Source of the DNA: Hondaea fermentalgiana
Lineage: Eukaryota > Sar > Bigyra > Thraustochytrida > Thraustochytriidae
DNA length: 47,837 nt
Direction: 5' to 3'
NCBI GenBank assembly: GCA_014084085.1
Contig: NPFB01000022.1
Location: 1 to 47,837 of the forward strand
The notes under the pieces are model-generated. The model was not told the origin of the DNA. It made no database searches and worked only from the letters and a program-made list of their open reading frames with translations. Positions 9,023 to 18,302 of the stretch are shown here, one piece after another. Position 1 is the stretch's first letter. Every line of letters starts with the position of its first letter. A program made the translations under genes and the position numbers.

Positions 9023-9076
9023 GCCAGCTTTGCCAGCTTTGCCAGCTTTGCCAGCTTTACCGGCTTTACCGGCTTA
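9023..9076. repeat. Six tandem 9-bp units upstream of GlyRS
   Basis: Four perfect GCCAGCTTT units (9023-9058) are followed by two diverged ACCGGCTT(T/A) units. On the minus strand the array is in frame with GlyRS and would encode Ala-Gly-Lys repeats, but a stop lies just upstream and there is no ATG, so it is probably 5' leader sequence. Confidence 0.85.
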
Positions 9077-9729
9077 ACGTGTATGGGCTGCAGCGCTCGT
9101 TCACTTTCGCGCCCCGCCCCTCCCCGCCCCGCCCCGAGCTCCTCTCCTCGCGCGCCCGTCGCTCGCTCGGCCTTGGTTTGCCTCTGCGCCCAAAGCCCCC
9201 AGCTTCTCCTGCCTCTGGCTTTGCTTGGCTCCTCTGTCAGTCAGCCAAAAACATTATTCACTGTGTCAAGCGAGGTGTCAAGAGAAAAAAGTCAACCAAC
9301 CTCAGCCAGCTGAGCACAGCAGGCAAAAGGCAACTTGACAAAAAAACAAAAACAAAAAAAAAGGCTTAGCAAAGAGGACGATGCCAATGTGGGACATCCA
9401 GCCTACCGCTTCGCGACCGAAAGTTGAAAGTCGGACGACAGAAAGGCCAAGCGAGGTGCGAAAACTTCTGACTTCCCCCTATTTTGTTTTCGTCCTTCCT
9501 CGAGAACTCTCAAAGCATAGCAAGTCGTCCTGCTGCACCTGTGTCACAATTTCTCCGAAGGTTAACATCATAACTATAAGTCGGGAAAATACGACTTACC
9601 CTCGGGGTAACTATTTCCTCCGTCGCCATCGCGTCTCGCCGCGACCACTCAAAGAAAGCTTGCAAAAGCATAAAAGCAAGGAAAAGAACTCGTGCGTGCG
9701 AGTTCGTGGTCGCGTTCGAGCCCGACAAC

Positions 9730-10779
9730 ATGGCCCAGCCGGACGGCAAGCGGCCGCGGCGGCAGCCGTCAAAGCGTGGCGACGCCCCGAAAGATGCGGC
9801 GGCAAGTGCAGGTAAAGCAGCAGCCGCAGCAGCAGCAGCAGCAGCAGCAACAGCAGGAGCAGCGTCCAAGTCGTCGAAAAAGGTGGAGGTGACCCAGCTC
9901 AAAGCGAAAAAGCCCAAGACCAAGGAAGAGCTCGAGGCCAAGCCGCGATTCGAGCGGCGCAAGGCGAACAAGCGGCCGCGGGATGCTGACGGAACCGAGA
10001 CCGCTGCCGCGCCTGCGGTCGATGTGGCGGCATCCGGAGAACCCGTGGAGAAAAAGGTGAAAAAGCGTCGCTGGAAGGACAAGCTCGCCAGCACCCTCTT
10101 TGTGAATCAGCTGCCCTACGACATCACGGACCTCAAGATCCGCAAGTTCTTTTGTTCCGTTGCAGGTGTCTCTTGGAAAAACATCTTGTCGGTACAAATG
10201 GTCTCTGGCCCAAATGGCAGGTTCAAGGGCATCGCGTTTGTCGAGATGGACTCGCAAGAAGTCTGCAAGACGGCGCTCAAGCTTGACAAGGCCGCCATGT
10301 GGGGTCGTCAGATCAATGTCCGTCTTGCAGAGTCCAAGCAAGAGGTGTCCACTGCGCGCGAGGAGCGCATCAAGGAAGCGCGAGAGCAGCGCCGCACCGC
10401 CCGAGACGTTGCCAGCGCCGAGACCAAGCATGCCAAACGCGAGTTCAGCAATCTCGCCAAGACGGCGCCCTATCTGCTCAAGGATGGCAAGACGCAGGCT
10501 GGCACGGAGGATATCGATGTTTTGATTGAGCGTGCGACCATGCCGCGTCGCGAAAAGAAGCAAAAGGTCAAGTCGAATCGCCGGGGCGCCAACCCGCCCA
10601 AACCTCGCATGCAGCAGCGCTCTACCTGGAAGGACTTTAACGAAAAGAGCCGCGCCGCTATGAAGAAGCTGCCCGTCATTGAGCTCAAGCGCCGTCTCAA
10701 CGCTTTTTACAAAATGGATGTGGATTCCATGCGCGACAAGAACGTCGCCTTCCTCGAGTTCCTGCAAACGAAACTCTGA
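9730..10779 (+). CDS. RRM-domain RNA-binding protein, probably nucleolar
   Basis: A 349-residue basic protein with one RNA-recognition motif. The frame opens at a GTG (9706), but the ATG at 9730 (MAQPDGKRPRRQ) is the likely start. The N-terminal 115 residues are low complexity: a poly-Ala run, then Lys/Arg-rich segments resembling nuclear and nucleolar targeting signals. The RRM spans about 121-202, with RNP2-like LFVNQLPY and RNP1-like KGIAFVEM. After it comes a charged helical stretch and a basic segment (MPRREKKQKVKSNRRGANPP). The C-terminus (about 310-349) is a conserved-looking SRAAMKKLPVIELKRRLNAF segment. The architecture suggests ribosome biogenesis or RNA processing; the exact orthologue is not recognised. 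The gene converges on the hydrolase at 11381-12673. Confidence 0.8.
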   Translation: MAQPDGKRPRRQPSKRGDAPKDAAASAGKAAAAAAAAAAATAGAASKSSKKVEVTQLKAKKPKTKEELEAKPRFERRKANKRPRDADGTETAAAPAVDVAASGEPVEKKVKKRRWKDKLASTLFVNQLPYDITDLKIRKFFCSVAGVSWKNILSVQMVSGPNGRFKGIAFVEMDSQEVCKTALKLDKAAMWGRQINVRLAESKQEVSTAREERIKEAREQRRTARDVASAETKHAKREFSNLAKTAPYLLKDGKTQAGTEDIDVLIERATMPRREKKQKVKSNRRGANPPKPRMQQRSTWKDFNEKSRAAMKKLPVIELKRRLNAFYKMDVDSMRDKNVAFLEFLQTKL

Positions 10780-10848
10780 TATTGAAAGGAGGCGGCGCAG
10801 GGGAATTTTACACGACCCAACGGGTGGAGAGCGAGCGAGCGAGCGGAT

Positions 10849-10854
10849 AATAAA
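10849..10854 (+). promoter_or_regulatory. Candidate polyadenylation hexamer AATAAA
   Basis: A perfect AATAAA lies 70 bases after the RRM gene stop, in an A-rich context, where a polyadenylation signal would be expected. Use of this hexamer in this organism is not shown. Confidence 0.3.
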
Positions 10855-10859
10855 GAATG

Positions 10860-11380
10860 TATGGTATACTCGAGCAACGATTTCGTGATGCTGTCTTGCA
10901 AACAACCCATTGCGGGAGAAATCTTCCTTTTCTCCCTGTCTCCCAGCATTTGATTGGCTGATTCCAGCAAAGGCTCCGGAAGTGGCTGAATTGTGAGCAA
11001 CACTCTCGCGACCCCATTGTTCGTTCGTGCATCGGGTTTTTGAAAGCCTGATCCAGCGTCCATGTTAAATTTTAGATGAAATTGGAAAATGTTCATTGGG
11101 TGGTTATTCATATACTCTTCAATATCATGCGTTGGGGAGGGGAAAAAGCGGCCTGCTTTTGTGCTTTTGTTCTGTGCTCGCTCTCGCCATGATGCATCAT
11201 GGCGAGGCCGGTTAATATGTTCGAATGAATGGATGCATGCATGCTCGCAGTTTTCTTTTTCATTCCCTTCCCCTCTGCTTTGCTTTGCTATACTTTTGCT
11301 TTCATACATCCATCGATGCATGCTAGCTTGTGTGTGTCTGTGTGTGGAAGCTTCTTTCCCAAGGACAATAATACACGAGC
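10860..11380. other. Convergent 3' intergenic region (RRM protein / hydrolase)
   Basis: About 500 bases of mixed composition, with pyrimidine-rich tracts and ATGCATGCATGC-type alternating sequence near 11230-11325. No gene is supported on either strand. Confidence 0.4.
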
Positions 11381-12673
11381 TCACGCGGCCAACTTCACGT
11401 TGGCAGCCTTGGACACGCGATCCGCCACGTCCTGCGCGACCTCTTGAGCCGACTGCAGAGCATGGTCCTCGCCGAACTCATGCTCAAAGCAGGCATCGAG
11501 CCACTCGAGGATGACGCGGTCCATGAAACTCGCGTGGCCCAAAATACCCTCGCCCCAGGACACATGACCGCCGCGTGCTGTGCGTGCAATGACGAGTCCG
11601 GGACCAAAGATCTTCTTTTGCTGCATAATGTGGGCGCCCTCGACGCTGCAGACCGGGTCGTCGTCAGCGTTGAAGGAGAGCGTCGGGGTGGTAATCTGGT
11701 GGGCGTACGTAATCGGTGACGATTTGGCATAGTAGTCGTCGACCGAACCGAAGCCGTGGACAGGGACGACGGCGTGCGCGTCGAATTCGCGCACGCACGT
11801 GGCCGCCATCGCCTTGTCCAGGTCCACCTTTTCGTGCTTGGACACCGCCTCGCGGTTCTCCTCCGTGTACCCCTGCAGCGAGGCTGCCAAAAAGTGGCGC
11901 GACCAAACGTCAAAGTAAGGCGTCGTCTTTTCAAAGTCCCAGCACGGGCTGACCACGCAAGCGCCAGAAAACACGGATGCCTTGCCCGCTCGGCCGAGGT
12001 AGTTGGCCAGCAGACCGGCGCCAAGGCTGTAGCCCACGGCAAACATTTTGGCGTCTGGGTTCTCCTTGCGAAGGTGCGTTGCCACTTGGGCCAAGTCGTC
12101 AAAACCAGCGGCTGTGAACCCATATGGGGTCGTCAGCGGCACGCCCCCGCACCCGCGCGCCACCATGACCACCACGCGGTACTTGTTCTGGCGCACGAGC
12201 TGGTACACCATGGACTTGACGTACTGCGACTTGCTGCAGCCGGCGAGGCCGTGGTGGATAAAGATAATGGGCTTGGACGAGTCGTGTTTGCAGGGCGCCT
12301 CGAGCTCGCCGGAGCGTTTGGCCCAGTCGAGACCCACCGTGGCGCCGCACTTGAGCTTGAAAAGCTCGCGATCGTACGAGACCTCGGCCACGGGCCGCAG
12401 CTCGCGCACAACATTGTGGTACACCGTGTGCAAGGAGCCCACCAGGTACTGCGTGCCGATGGACCACCACGCCGGCGGCCGGTAGCCCTCGCGCAGCACG
12501 CGGCTCGACGACTTCCAGCGCTTGATCACCGGGTGCGCCTTGTCTCCGTGCGCCACACGCACGTGCTCGTGCAGCGACCTGTACCACCGCGACAGCACCA
12601 TGAGCACCAGCAGCCACGCCACCTTGCTCTGCTCGTTCAGGAGCACATCGCCGATTTTCTCCAGACTCAGCAT
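11381..12673 (-). CDS. Alpha/beta hydrolase, ABHD1/ABHD3/EMB8-like
   Basis: A 430-residue alpha/beta-hydrolase, probably a membrane-anchored esterase or phospholipase acting on lipids. A hydrophobic segment at about residues 18-29 (KVAWLLVLMVLSRW) is a likely N-terminal membrane anchor. The core begins at PIIFIHHGLAGCSKSQYV (oxyanion region, HHGLAG). The nucleophile elbow is GYSLGAG with Ser216. The acid is most likely Asp338 or Asp339 in NADDDPV, and the catalytic His is His370 in ARGGHVSWGEG. The order and spacing, plus RGCGGVPLTTP before the elbow, match the ABHD1/3 (yeast Eht1/Eeb1, plant EMB8) group. Human ABHD3 is a medium-chain phosphatidylcholine lipase, so phospholipid turnover is plausible but unproven. 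The start ATG is the first in frame. Confidence 0.9.
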   Translation of the reverse strand: MLSLEKIGDVLLNEQSKVAWLLVLMVLSRWYRSLHEHVRVAHGDKAHPVIKRWKSSSRVLREGYRPPAWWSIGTQYLVGSLHTVYHNVVRELRPVAEVSYDRELFKLKCGATVGLDWAKRSGELEAPCKHDSSKPIIFIHHGLAGCSKSQYVKSMVYQLVRQNKYRVVVMVARGCGGVPLTTPYGFTAAGFDDLAQVATHLRKENPDAKMFAVGYSLGAGLLANYLGRAGKASVFSGACVVSPCWDFEKTTPYFDVWSRHFLAASLQGYTEENREAVSKHEKVDLDKAMAATCVREFDAHAVVPVHGFGSVDDYYAKSSPITYAHQITTPTLSFNADDDPVCSVEGAHIMQQKKIFGPGLVIARTARGGHVSWGEGILGHASFMDRVILEWLDACFEHEFGEDHALQSAQEVAQDVADRVSKAANVKLAA

Positions 12674-14879
12674 TTTATCCCTCCTCCTCTTTTTGTTGGA
12701 AACGAGCGCCTACGCGTGCAGCTGCACGGAGTCAAACAAGGGCAGAAAGGGCGACCGACCAAAGCACAGCTCGACCGCGCTTTTCTCGCCTTCGCGCGAG
12801 CGCTTTGCCACGTTTGCCTGCTCGCTCTCTTCTTGCTCGCTTCTTACTCGCTTCTTGCTTGCTCCTGCCCGGCGCGTCGCGCGTTGCCGTTTTGCTGCGC
12901 GTTGGCCAGGCTGCTGCTGCTGCTGCTGCTCCTTCTTCTTGCTCACATCTGTCTGTCTGTCTGTCGGTTCTCACTCTCTCTTTTTCCATTTCCTTTCTTC
13001 CTGGCTGCTTTTCATCACCCGCCCCACCGCTCCGCTCCGGCAGCGCAGGACCGCAGACGATCGATCGAGCGAGGGGACGAGCGAGCGACGGCGATGCTCC
13101 GCCCTGACATGGCAGCGAGTCGGCCGCGCCTGCCCGCCCGTTCTCGCGCGGCCTCGAACCGCTCGAGGCCAAAGCACACGGCTTCGAGGCTAGCTACTTC
13201 GGCTGCGGAGGCGCTGCCGCGCTGTTTTTGCACGCGCTGCACATCTCAGTCGCGGTCGCCAGCGCATCGCTCAAACCAACACAGCCCAGCACAGCACAGC
13301 ACATTCACGCGCGCGCCGGTCGATGCCGGATGTGCATCGCCGCGATCACCACCACCGCCATCTCCTGCAGCAGCGGCTGCGGCTGCGCGAGGCGGCCGCG
13401 GTCTCGAGCAGTGCGGCAGCCAACACAGCCAACAGCCATGGCAGGCTGCAGCGGCGCACTTCCTCGGCCCGAAGTGCGCGCTGCACGTGCCGCGCCTCTT
13501 TGGTTTGACAGCAGCAGCAGCAGCTGCAGCCAGTGCAGATAGATAAATTATGCTAAAAGCATAGGCCAGGCCCGAGTCAAGATCGCTCGCGCCCTCCCAG
13601 CTAACTAGCTGCGCTGCACTGCTCCGCTCCGCACCGCACCGCACCGCACCGCGGCTGCGAATGCACGCGGCCGCGGTAGCGTGCGGCGGGGAAGTACGCG
13701 TGAACGAGCGAGCTCGGTGCAGGGAGAGGGAGGGAGTGAGGGGCTCATGCCCGAGTTTCCCTTGTATCAGCTCTTGCCTCGCCGCGAGCGCTTCGCTGCC
13801 TCGGCGGCTGGCGCCCAAGGCAGGCTTGGCTTGGCTTAGCTCGGCGCGGCTCGGCTCGGCTCGGCTCGGCTCGGCTCGGCTTGGCTTAGCTTAGCTCGGC
13901 TCGACTTAGCTCGCTGCCGCGCGCGAAGGAGCTCCTGGAGCAAATACAACGCACTCGGAAGCTGGCAAGGAAAACAAAGCCTCTCGTGGCCACCCCAACC
14001 TCAGCTTCCTTGAACAAGCAACACCAACTCGAGCTTGATGACGAGCCCGGTGGGACGGACGACGTGGCCAGGGCCTCGGTCTCCGTCATCGTTGCGTCCA
14101 GCCCTGGCAGGCCAGGATCTCTCCCCTCTCCTGCCCCTGCTGACCTGGCCTTCACTCTACGGACGAACGGGGTGGCGATGAGCCGCTCTCGAGTGCTTGC
14201 GACGCGCCTCGCCATGGGACGCGCCCTGCTCCGCTCCGTCACTTTTTGTCATTGTTCCAGGCGAGGACAAGGACGAGAAGAGGGACGCGCGCGCGGCGAG
14301 ATCCGCGCCGTCTCGAGGCCCGCCACACTCCGCCGGGACGAAGGCGAGGCGAGGCGAGCCGAGCCGCGGAAATGCGCCTTTGCGCCTCGTGAAATGACCC
14401 AATGCGCGAGCCGCCTCAGGACCGCGACCGGGATGAGGAACTAACGAAGTCCAAGGCCGGGCGTAGCAAGGGGGCTGGCTGGCTGGCTGGCGGCGGCGAG
14501 GTTTAGCCCGCGGCCGGGCTGCCTGGATGATACGCATCGAGGGAATGAATGAAAGATCATCCCTGGAAAAACCGCGACCGTGTGATGAATCGGGCTCCCC
14601 TCACCTCGCGGGATGCCGGCGGCCAAGTCAAGTATACGGATGGCAAAATCAAGTATTCTGCAGTCGACTACTTGCGTCGCTTGCCGCACCACTGACTGAC
14701 CGATGAGATGGAGGGAGAGCCAAGATAGATCGTCAAGAAGCACCATACGTTGCGCTCGCGCCTGGCTGGCGTGCCGGTGGCCGTCTGCCAGTGCCTGGCT
14801 GTGAGCGTGCCTGCGCGTGCCCGCCTGCAGACGCGTCGACGCGCCATGCTCTCGCGACCCTGCGAGCCCTGAGAGGAGA
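12674..14879. other. Repeat-rich GC spacer without a convincing gene
   Basis: More than 2 kb between the hydrolase and the coiled-coil gene. It holds CTG/CTTCTTG-type runs (12905-12940), TCTG repeats (12950-12965), AGCACAGC-type repeats (13275-13300), GCACC repeats (13630-13655), a CTCGG pentamer array (13823-13912) and a GGCT run (14475-14490). Open frames here are Ala/Arg/Ser-rich, conflict between strands and mostly lack ATG starts, so I call none. The hydrolase promoter should lie near 12680-12950. Confidence 0.45.
13823..13912. repeat. CTCGG/CTTGG/CTTAG pentanucleotide array
   Basis: About 18 imperfect copies of a five-base unit (GGCTT, GGCTC, AGCTT, AGCTC) run across 90 bases, with the most regular block of GGCTC around 13847-13881. 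Confidence 0.85.
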
Positions 14880-15517
14880 ATGGACGTGGAGGCCAACCTG
14901 CTGACCGCGGCCGCCATCGCCGCGCGCGGAGATGACTCCGACGGACTCGCAAGGCGCCTTGAAAACCTGCAAACGCAAACCGCCGCCGCCAACGACGTAA
15001 GTTTCCGCTTCTCTCTTTCCTTCCCCGCCAAAAACAAGATCATTGAGCTCACCCTGACCTTGGACACGTTCAGGCCGCAAACGTATCATACGAACGGCTC
15101 GAGGCCGCGATCCAGGCGCGCAAATTAGCCTCGGCGCGCTGGTCTACACCTTCCACAGATAATCTTATCGCAGCGCGGACGCTGGCGCGTCAAGCACTTG
15201 AAATTTGCCAAAAGGCATGCACGGAAGAAACCCCGCGGGAGCAATTCCGCGAGGCGCGCCACGAGGCCGGCATCGCCGCAGCTCGAGCCAAAGTCCTCGA
15301 CTCGGTTCAAGTGCGTGATCTTGAGCAACAGGTCAAAGCGCTCGAAGAGGAAGTCCGTCGTAAAAAGGAGGCACGCGTTCTCCGTGAGAGGATGCGCGAG
15401 CTTGAAGCCCAGCTTGCCGACCTTGACGCCTCATCCGATGATTCAGACATGAAATCCAAAACTTTAACAGGTGTCAAGGACCCCAAGGCCTTTCATGTGG
15501 GCGACAAGAAATTCTGA
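14880..15517 (+). CDS. Two-exon coiled-coil protein of unknown function
   Basis: A 186-residue protein from exon 1 (14880-14996, 39 codons, MDVEANLLTAAAIAARGDD) and exon 2 (15074-15517, 147 codons plus TGA). The intron 14997-15073 (77 nt) has GTAAGT at its 5' end, a pyrimidine-rich stretch and CAG at its 3' end, and joins the exons in phase 0 (AAC GAC | GCC GCA). Exon 2 alone lacks a plausible start, so splicing is needed. The protein is mainly helical: ERLEAAIQARKLASARW, then a heptad-rich segment (VRDLEQQVKALEEEVRRKKE ... MRELEAQLADL) typical of a coiled coil. It ends in a Ser/Asp patch and a polar tail finishing DKKF. I do not recognise a family. It converges on SPAG6, but a functional link is only a guess. 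Confidence 0.75.
14997..15073 (+). other. Spliceosomal intron, 77 nt
   Basis: GTAAGT...CAG boundaries, pyrimidine-rich interior, phase 0. Removing it fuses two coding frames that make a continuous helical protein. It is the best-supported intron in the window. Confidence 0.75.
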
Positions 15518-15612
15518 GACCTTAATATGCACACAAAGGGAGGTGACGCTCTTGGATTTTCTATAAATGGTTTGTCTCTCAATTAAACTTTGAAGTCAAG
15601 CGCTGTCACTGT

Positions 15613-15838
15613 GAGTGGTCCTCGTTTCTGGCCGTCCCTATCTTTGTCTCTTCCCAGGATTGTATGTTCTTCCGTTTGCTTCTCAGTCAACTGAGCGCTT
15701 TCAACATGAGTGGGCCTCGTTTCTGGCCGTCCCGATCTTTGTCTCTTCCCGGGATTGTATGTTCTTCCGTTTGCTTCTCAGTCATCCGAGCGCTTTCGAC
15801 GTGGACGATCCTCGTCTCTGGCCATCATGATCTTTGTG
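15613..15838. repeat. 95-bp tandem repeat, about 2.4 copies
   Basis: A unit beginning GAGTGG(T/G)CCTCGTTTCTGG at 15613 recurs at 15708, exactly 95 bases on, and again in diverged, truncated form at about 15803. The first two copies differ at only a few positions. It lies between the 3' ends of the coiled-coil gene and SPAG6. Confidence 0.9.
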
Positions 15839-15896
15839 TATTATTTTTACGATTAACATGTTTTACTAGCTGTGCACCCCCCCTTCCAACACACAC

Positions 15897-17408
15897 TCAT
15901 TCGCTGGGGTCGTCGAGCATCTGCAAGAGCTTGTCGGCATACGCGCTCGAATAGTACTCCACGACAGCCTGCGGGTAGCATGCGCTGATGGCGTCAATGA
16001 TCTCTGTAAGCTCGCCGCCAACCGTCTCGCGAAGCTCCTGGACGAGCTGCAGACCTCCCGACTGCACAAAGGAGCGCTTTGCCATGCGGTCATTCGGCAG
16101 CACCTTGGCAAACTGTGCCAAAATGTACTTGACAATGTTCGTCGGCGCCTCGCGCATGAGCGGCTCGAGCGCATTGAGCGCGGTGCACTTCTTGATGATG
16201 GCCTTGAGCGCACGCTTGCCCTTGACCTTGAGGTCCTCCGAGGACTCCGGCGACATGTACACCGCAAGCAGCCGTCGCAGCACGTCGGCATCCGCAATTG
16301 CCTGCGCGTGATCAGGCGTGTGCCGTCCCACCTGCCCAAGAGACCACGCCGCCGCAGCCTTGATGTGGTCCTCCGGCTCGTGGATGAGCGCGTCCTTGAG
16401 CGGCTCGACACCCTTGGACACAATCACAGCCAGCGCAAGGGTCTCAGAGAACGCAGAAATGTAGCCGAGCGCCATGATACCAGGCAGACGAATGTTGCCC
16501 TTCGAGTTGGCAACGTAGTCCACAAGCGCCGCAGCGCCGCCGGCATTCACAATCAGCTTCGCGAGTTCCGGGGTGTGCTTGGCCACCTCGCGGATGCATG
16601 TCGCAGCGTTCTTTTGCACAAACTGATCGTCGTCCTGCAGGCACGTCAAAATGTTGGGGAAGATCTCCGCCTCCACGACCATCTCCGCAAGGTCCACAGA
16701 GTGCTTCGAGATCTGCGCAAGGCAGCCGCACGCCTGGCGCTTCAACTTGGCGTCATTGTGGGCAATCAATGGCGCGAGGTACGGGACCGCGCCGCAGTCC
16801 ACCACCGCCTGGGCAAGCTCCGGGGAGTGCTTGCAAATGTCAGAGAGCGACGACGCGCAAATCCGCTTCAGCGACAGCTCCGGCTCCTGAATGCAAAGGA
16901 TCAAAAGCGGGACAGCGCCAGAGTCCACCACCGCAGTGGCGAGCTCGGCCGTGTGGCCGGCAATGTACCCAATGGCCCATGCCGCCGCCTCTTTCACGCT
17001 CGCGTCAAATTCCTCCAGGCAGTTGCACAGCGACTCCAGCGCCCCGGCATCAACCACGGCATGCGCCAGCTCCGGCGAGTGCTTGGCGACCGAACGGAGC
17101 ACAAAGGCAGCAGCCTTCTTGTAGAACCGATTCTGCTCCGACAGCGAGTACACGAGCTGCGGCAGGATCTCGTTCGACACGACTGCCTCGGCAAGGTCGT
17201 CAGAGTAGTTGGCGAGCCGACCAAGGGCAAGAGCCGCGGTTTGCTGAATGCTCGGAACATTGTCCAAAAGCAGAGGACGCAGCAGCTGCATTGCGCCCGC
17301 GTTCTGCAAAAGCTCAATGTTTTGCGGACGAGTCGCCATGTCGGCCACGGCCTGCGCGAACTGCTGCCGCGACTTTTGGTACTCCTCAAAGACTTGGATG
17401 GCCTGCAT
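15897..17408 (-). CDS. SPAG6: SPAG6 / PF16 axonemal central-apparatus armadillo protein
   Basis: A 503-residue armadillo-repeat protein with the size and start (MQAIQVFEEYQKSRQQFAQ) of SPAG6/PF16. This protein belongs to the C1 microtubule of the axonemal central pair and is needed for flagellar beating. Repeats of about 42 residues run almost the full length. Most carry a recurring HSPELAxAVVDxGAVPxL core, for example VAKHSPELAHAVVDAGALES, ICKHSPELAQAVVDCGAVPY and HTPELAKLIVNAGGAAAL. Human SPAG6 is about 509 residues, so this looks full length. The ATG at 17408 is the first in frame. No signal or membrane segment. Its presence implies a 9+2 flagellated stage such as zoospores. Confidence 0.96.
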   Translation of the reverse strand: MQAIQVFEEYQKSRQQFAQAVADMATRPQNIELLQNAGAMQLLRPLLLDNVPSIQQTAALALGRLANYSDDLAEAVVSNEILPQLVYSLSEQNRFYKKAAAFVLRSVAKHSPELAHAVVDAGALESLCNCLEEFDASVKEAAAWAIGYIAGHTAELATAVVDSGAVPLLILCIQEPELSLKRICASSLSDICKHSPELAQAVVDCGAVPYLAPLIAHNDAKLKRQACGCLAQISKHSVDLAEMVVEAEIFPNILTCLQDDDQFVQKNAATCIREVAKHTPELAKLIVNAGGAAALVDYVANSKGNIRLPGIMALGYISAFSETLALAVIVSKGVEPLKDALIHEPEDHIKAAAAWSLGQVGRHTPDHAQAIADADVLRRLLAVYMSPESSEDLKVKGKRALKAIIKKCTALNALEPLMREAPTNIVKYILAQFAKVLPNDRMAKRSFVQSGGLQLVQELRETVGGELTEIIDAISACYPQAVVEYYSSAYADKLLQMLDDPSE

Positions 17409-18302
17409 TGTGGATGTTTGTTCGTGTGTTTGTCTGCACGCGTGCTCGCTCTCGCGACAATTTATGCTGCAGCTGACGCCTTTTTGGCCGCTTTACCTGT
17501 TCACTTTTGGCTTGCCCGCACGCACGCACGCACGCCTACTTGCGCGCCTGCTTGCTTGAGGCGCTCAAGCGAAAGCACGCACGCACGCACGCACGCTTGC
17601 TTGCTTGCTCGCCTGCCTGCCTGCTTGCCTGCTCCTCGCTTCTTGGCTTTGCTTTCTTCGCCAAGTTTACTTTTTCTGCTTTCCGTCTACGCACACCCTG
17701 CAGATCTATCAATCGGTCTCTGTCTCTACGTACGTACACGCGCCCTGAGAGGACGTAAGTGCCAGATAAACAGAAACAAGGCCTGCGCAAGGCAGCGGCC
17801 GCTTTACGCGCGCCGCCACGAGCCCTGACCGGAACTCGTTGTCTCTTTTTCAAAGACCAAGCGACAGACGCTCGACTGCAAACTACCTTGCAACGGATCC
17901 ATTTGAAATAACAGACCACGTGAAATAAACCACAATAATAATACCGGTGGTGTAAAGGGGGTTAATCTCACACCAGACACCGATCTCAACGGATAACTTT
18001 AGTGGTCCTCCTCCTCTTCACGTGCTCCGATTCTTTCTCTTTGGGTGCGCACGTGCGCATGTCAACTCACGATGGGAACGTGTCTATACTTGAGATCACG
18101 AGCACGGCAACGTTAAAACAGCCGGCAGCTTCGTGCAGGCTAGATCGCATCGCGCGAGCGCGCGGCGCGCCCGCGCAACGAGGACCGTGTGGCCACCGAC
18201 CCCAAAAGGGTGCCCAAGGGTGCCCAAGGGTGCCCGGCACCCCGGGCGCTCTCAACGCGAGCTCGCAATTACAAAACAATTCAATAGCATAAGCTCGCTC
18301 CT
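17409..18302. promoter_or_regulatory. Divergent promoter region (SPAG6 / C2-like gene)
   Basis: About 900 bases between divergent starts. It contains ACGC tetramer runs (17518-17533 and 17577-17594), TTGC/CTGC runs (17595-17632) and three GGGTGCCCAA units (18208-18237). No gene is supported; both promoters should lie here. Confidence 0.4.
18208..18237. repeat. Three tandem GGGTGCCCAA decamers
   Basis: Two perfect copies and a third ending CCGG, just before the palindromic GGTGCCCGGCACC, about 70-95 bases upstream of the C2-like gene start. Confidence 0.8.

Noticed and set aside
9769..10905. 378-codon minus-strand frame opposite the RRM gene
   Set aside because: Leu/Arg-rich shadow with a poly-Cys run from the Ala repeat; the RRM motifs on the plus strand decide.
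11756..13546. 596-codon plus-strand frame
   Set aside because: Antisense to the alpha/beta hydrolase for its first half, then Ala/Ser/Cys low complexity in the spacer; no ATG at its start.
13246..13818. 190-codon minus-strand frame in the 12.7-14.9 kb spacer
   Set aside because: Ala/Cys/Arg low complexity, competing frames on the other strand, no domain-like segment.
13986..14444. 152-codon plus-strand frame
   Set aside because: Starts on GTG and passes into Arg-rich repeats; the opposite minus-strand frame is equally plausible, so neither is supported.
16308..17828. 506-codon plus-strand frame opposite SPAG6
   Set aside because: Regular Arg/His/Leu pattern is the complement of armadillo repeats; runs on into ACGC repeats.
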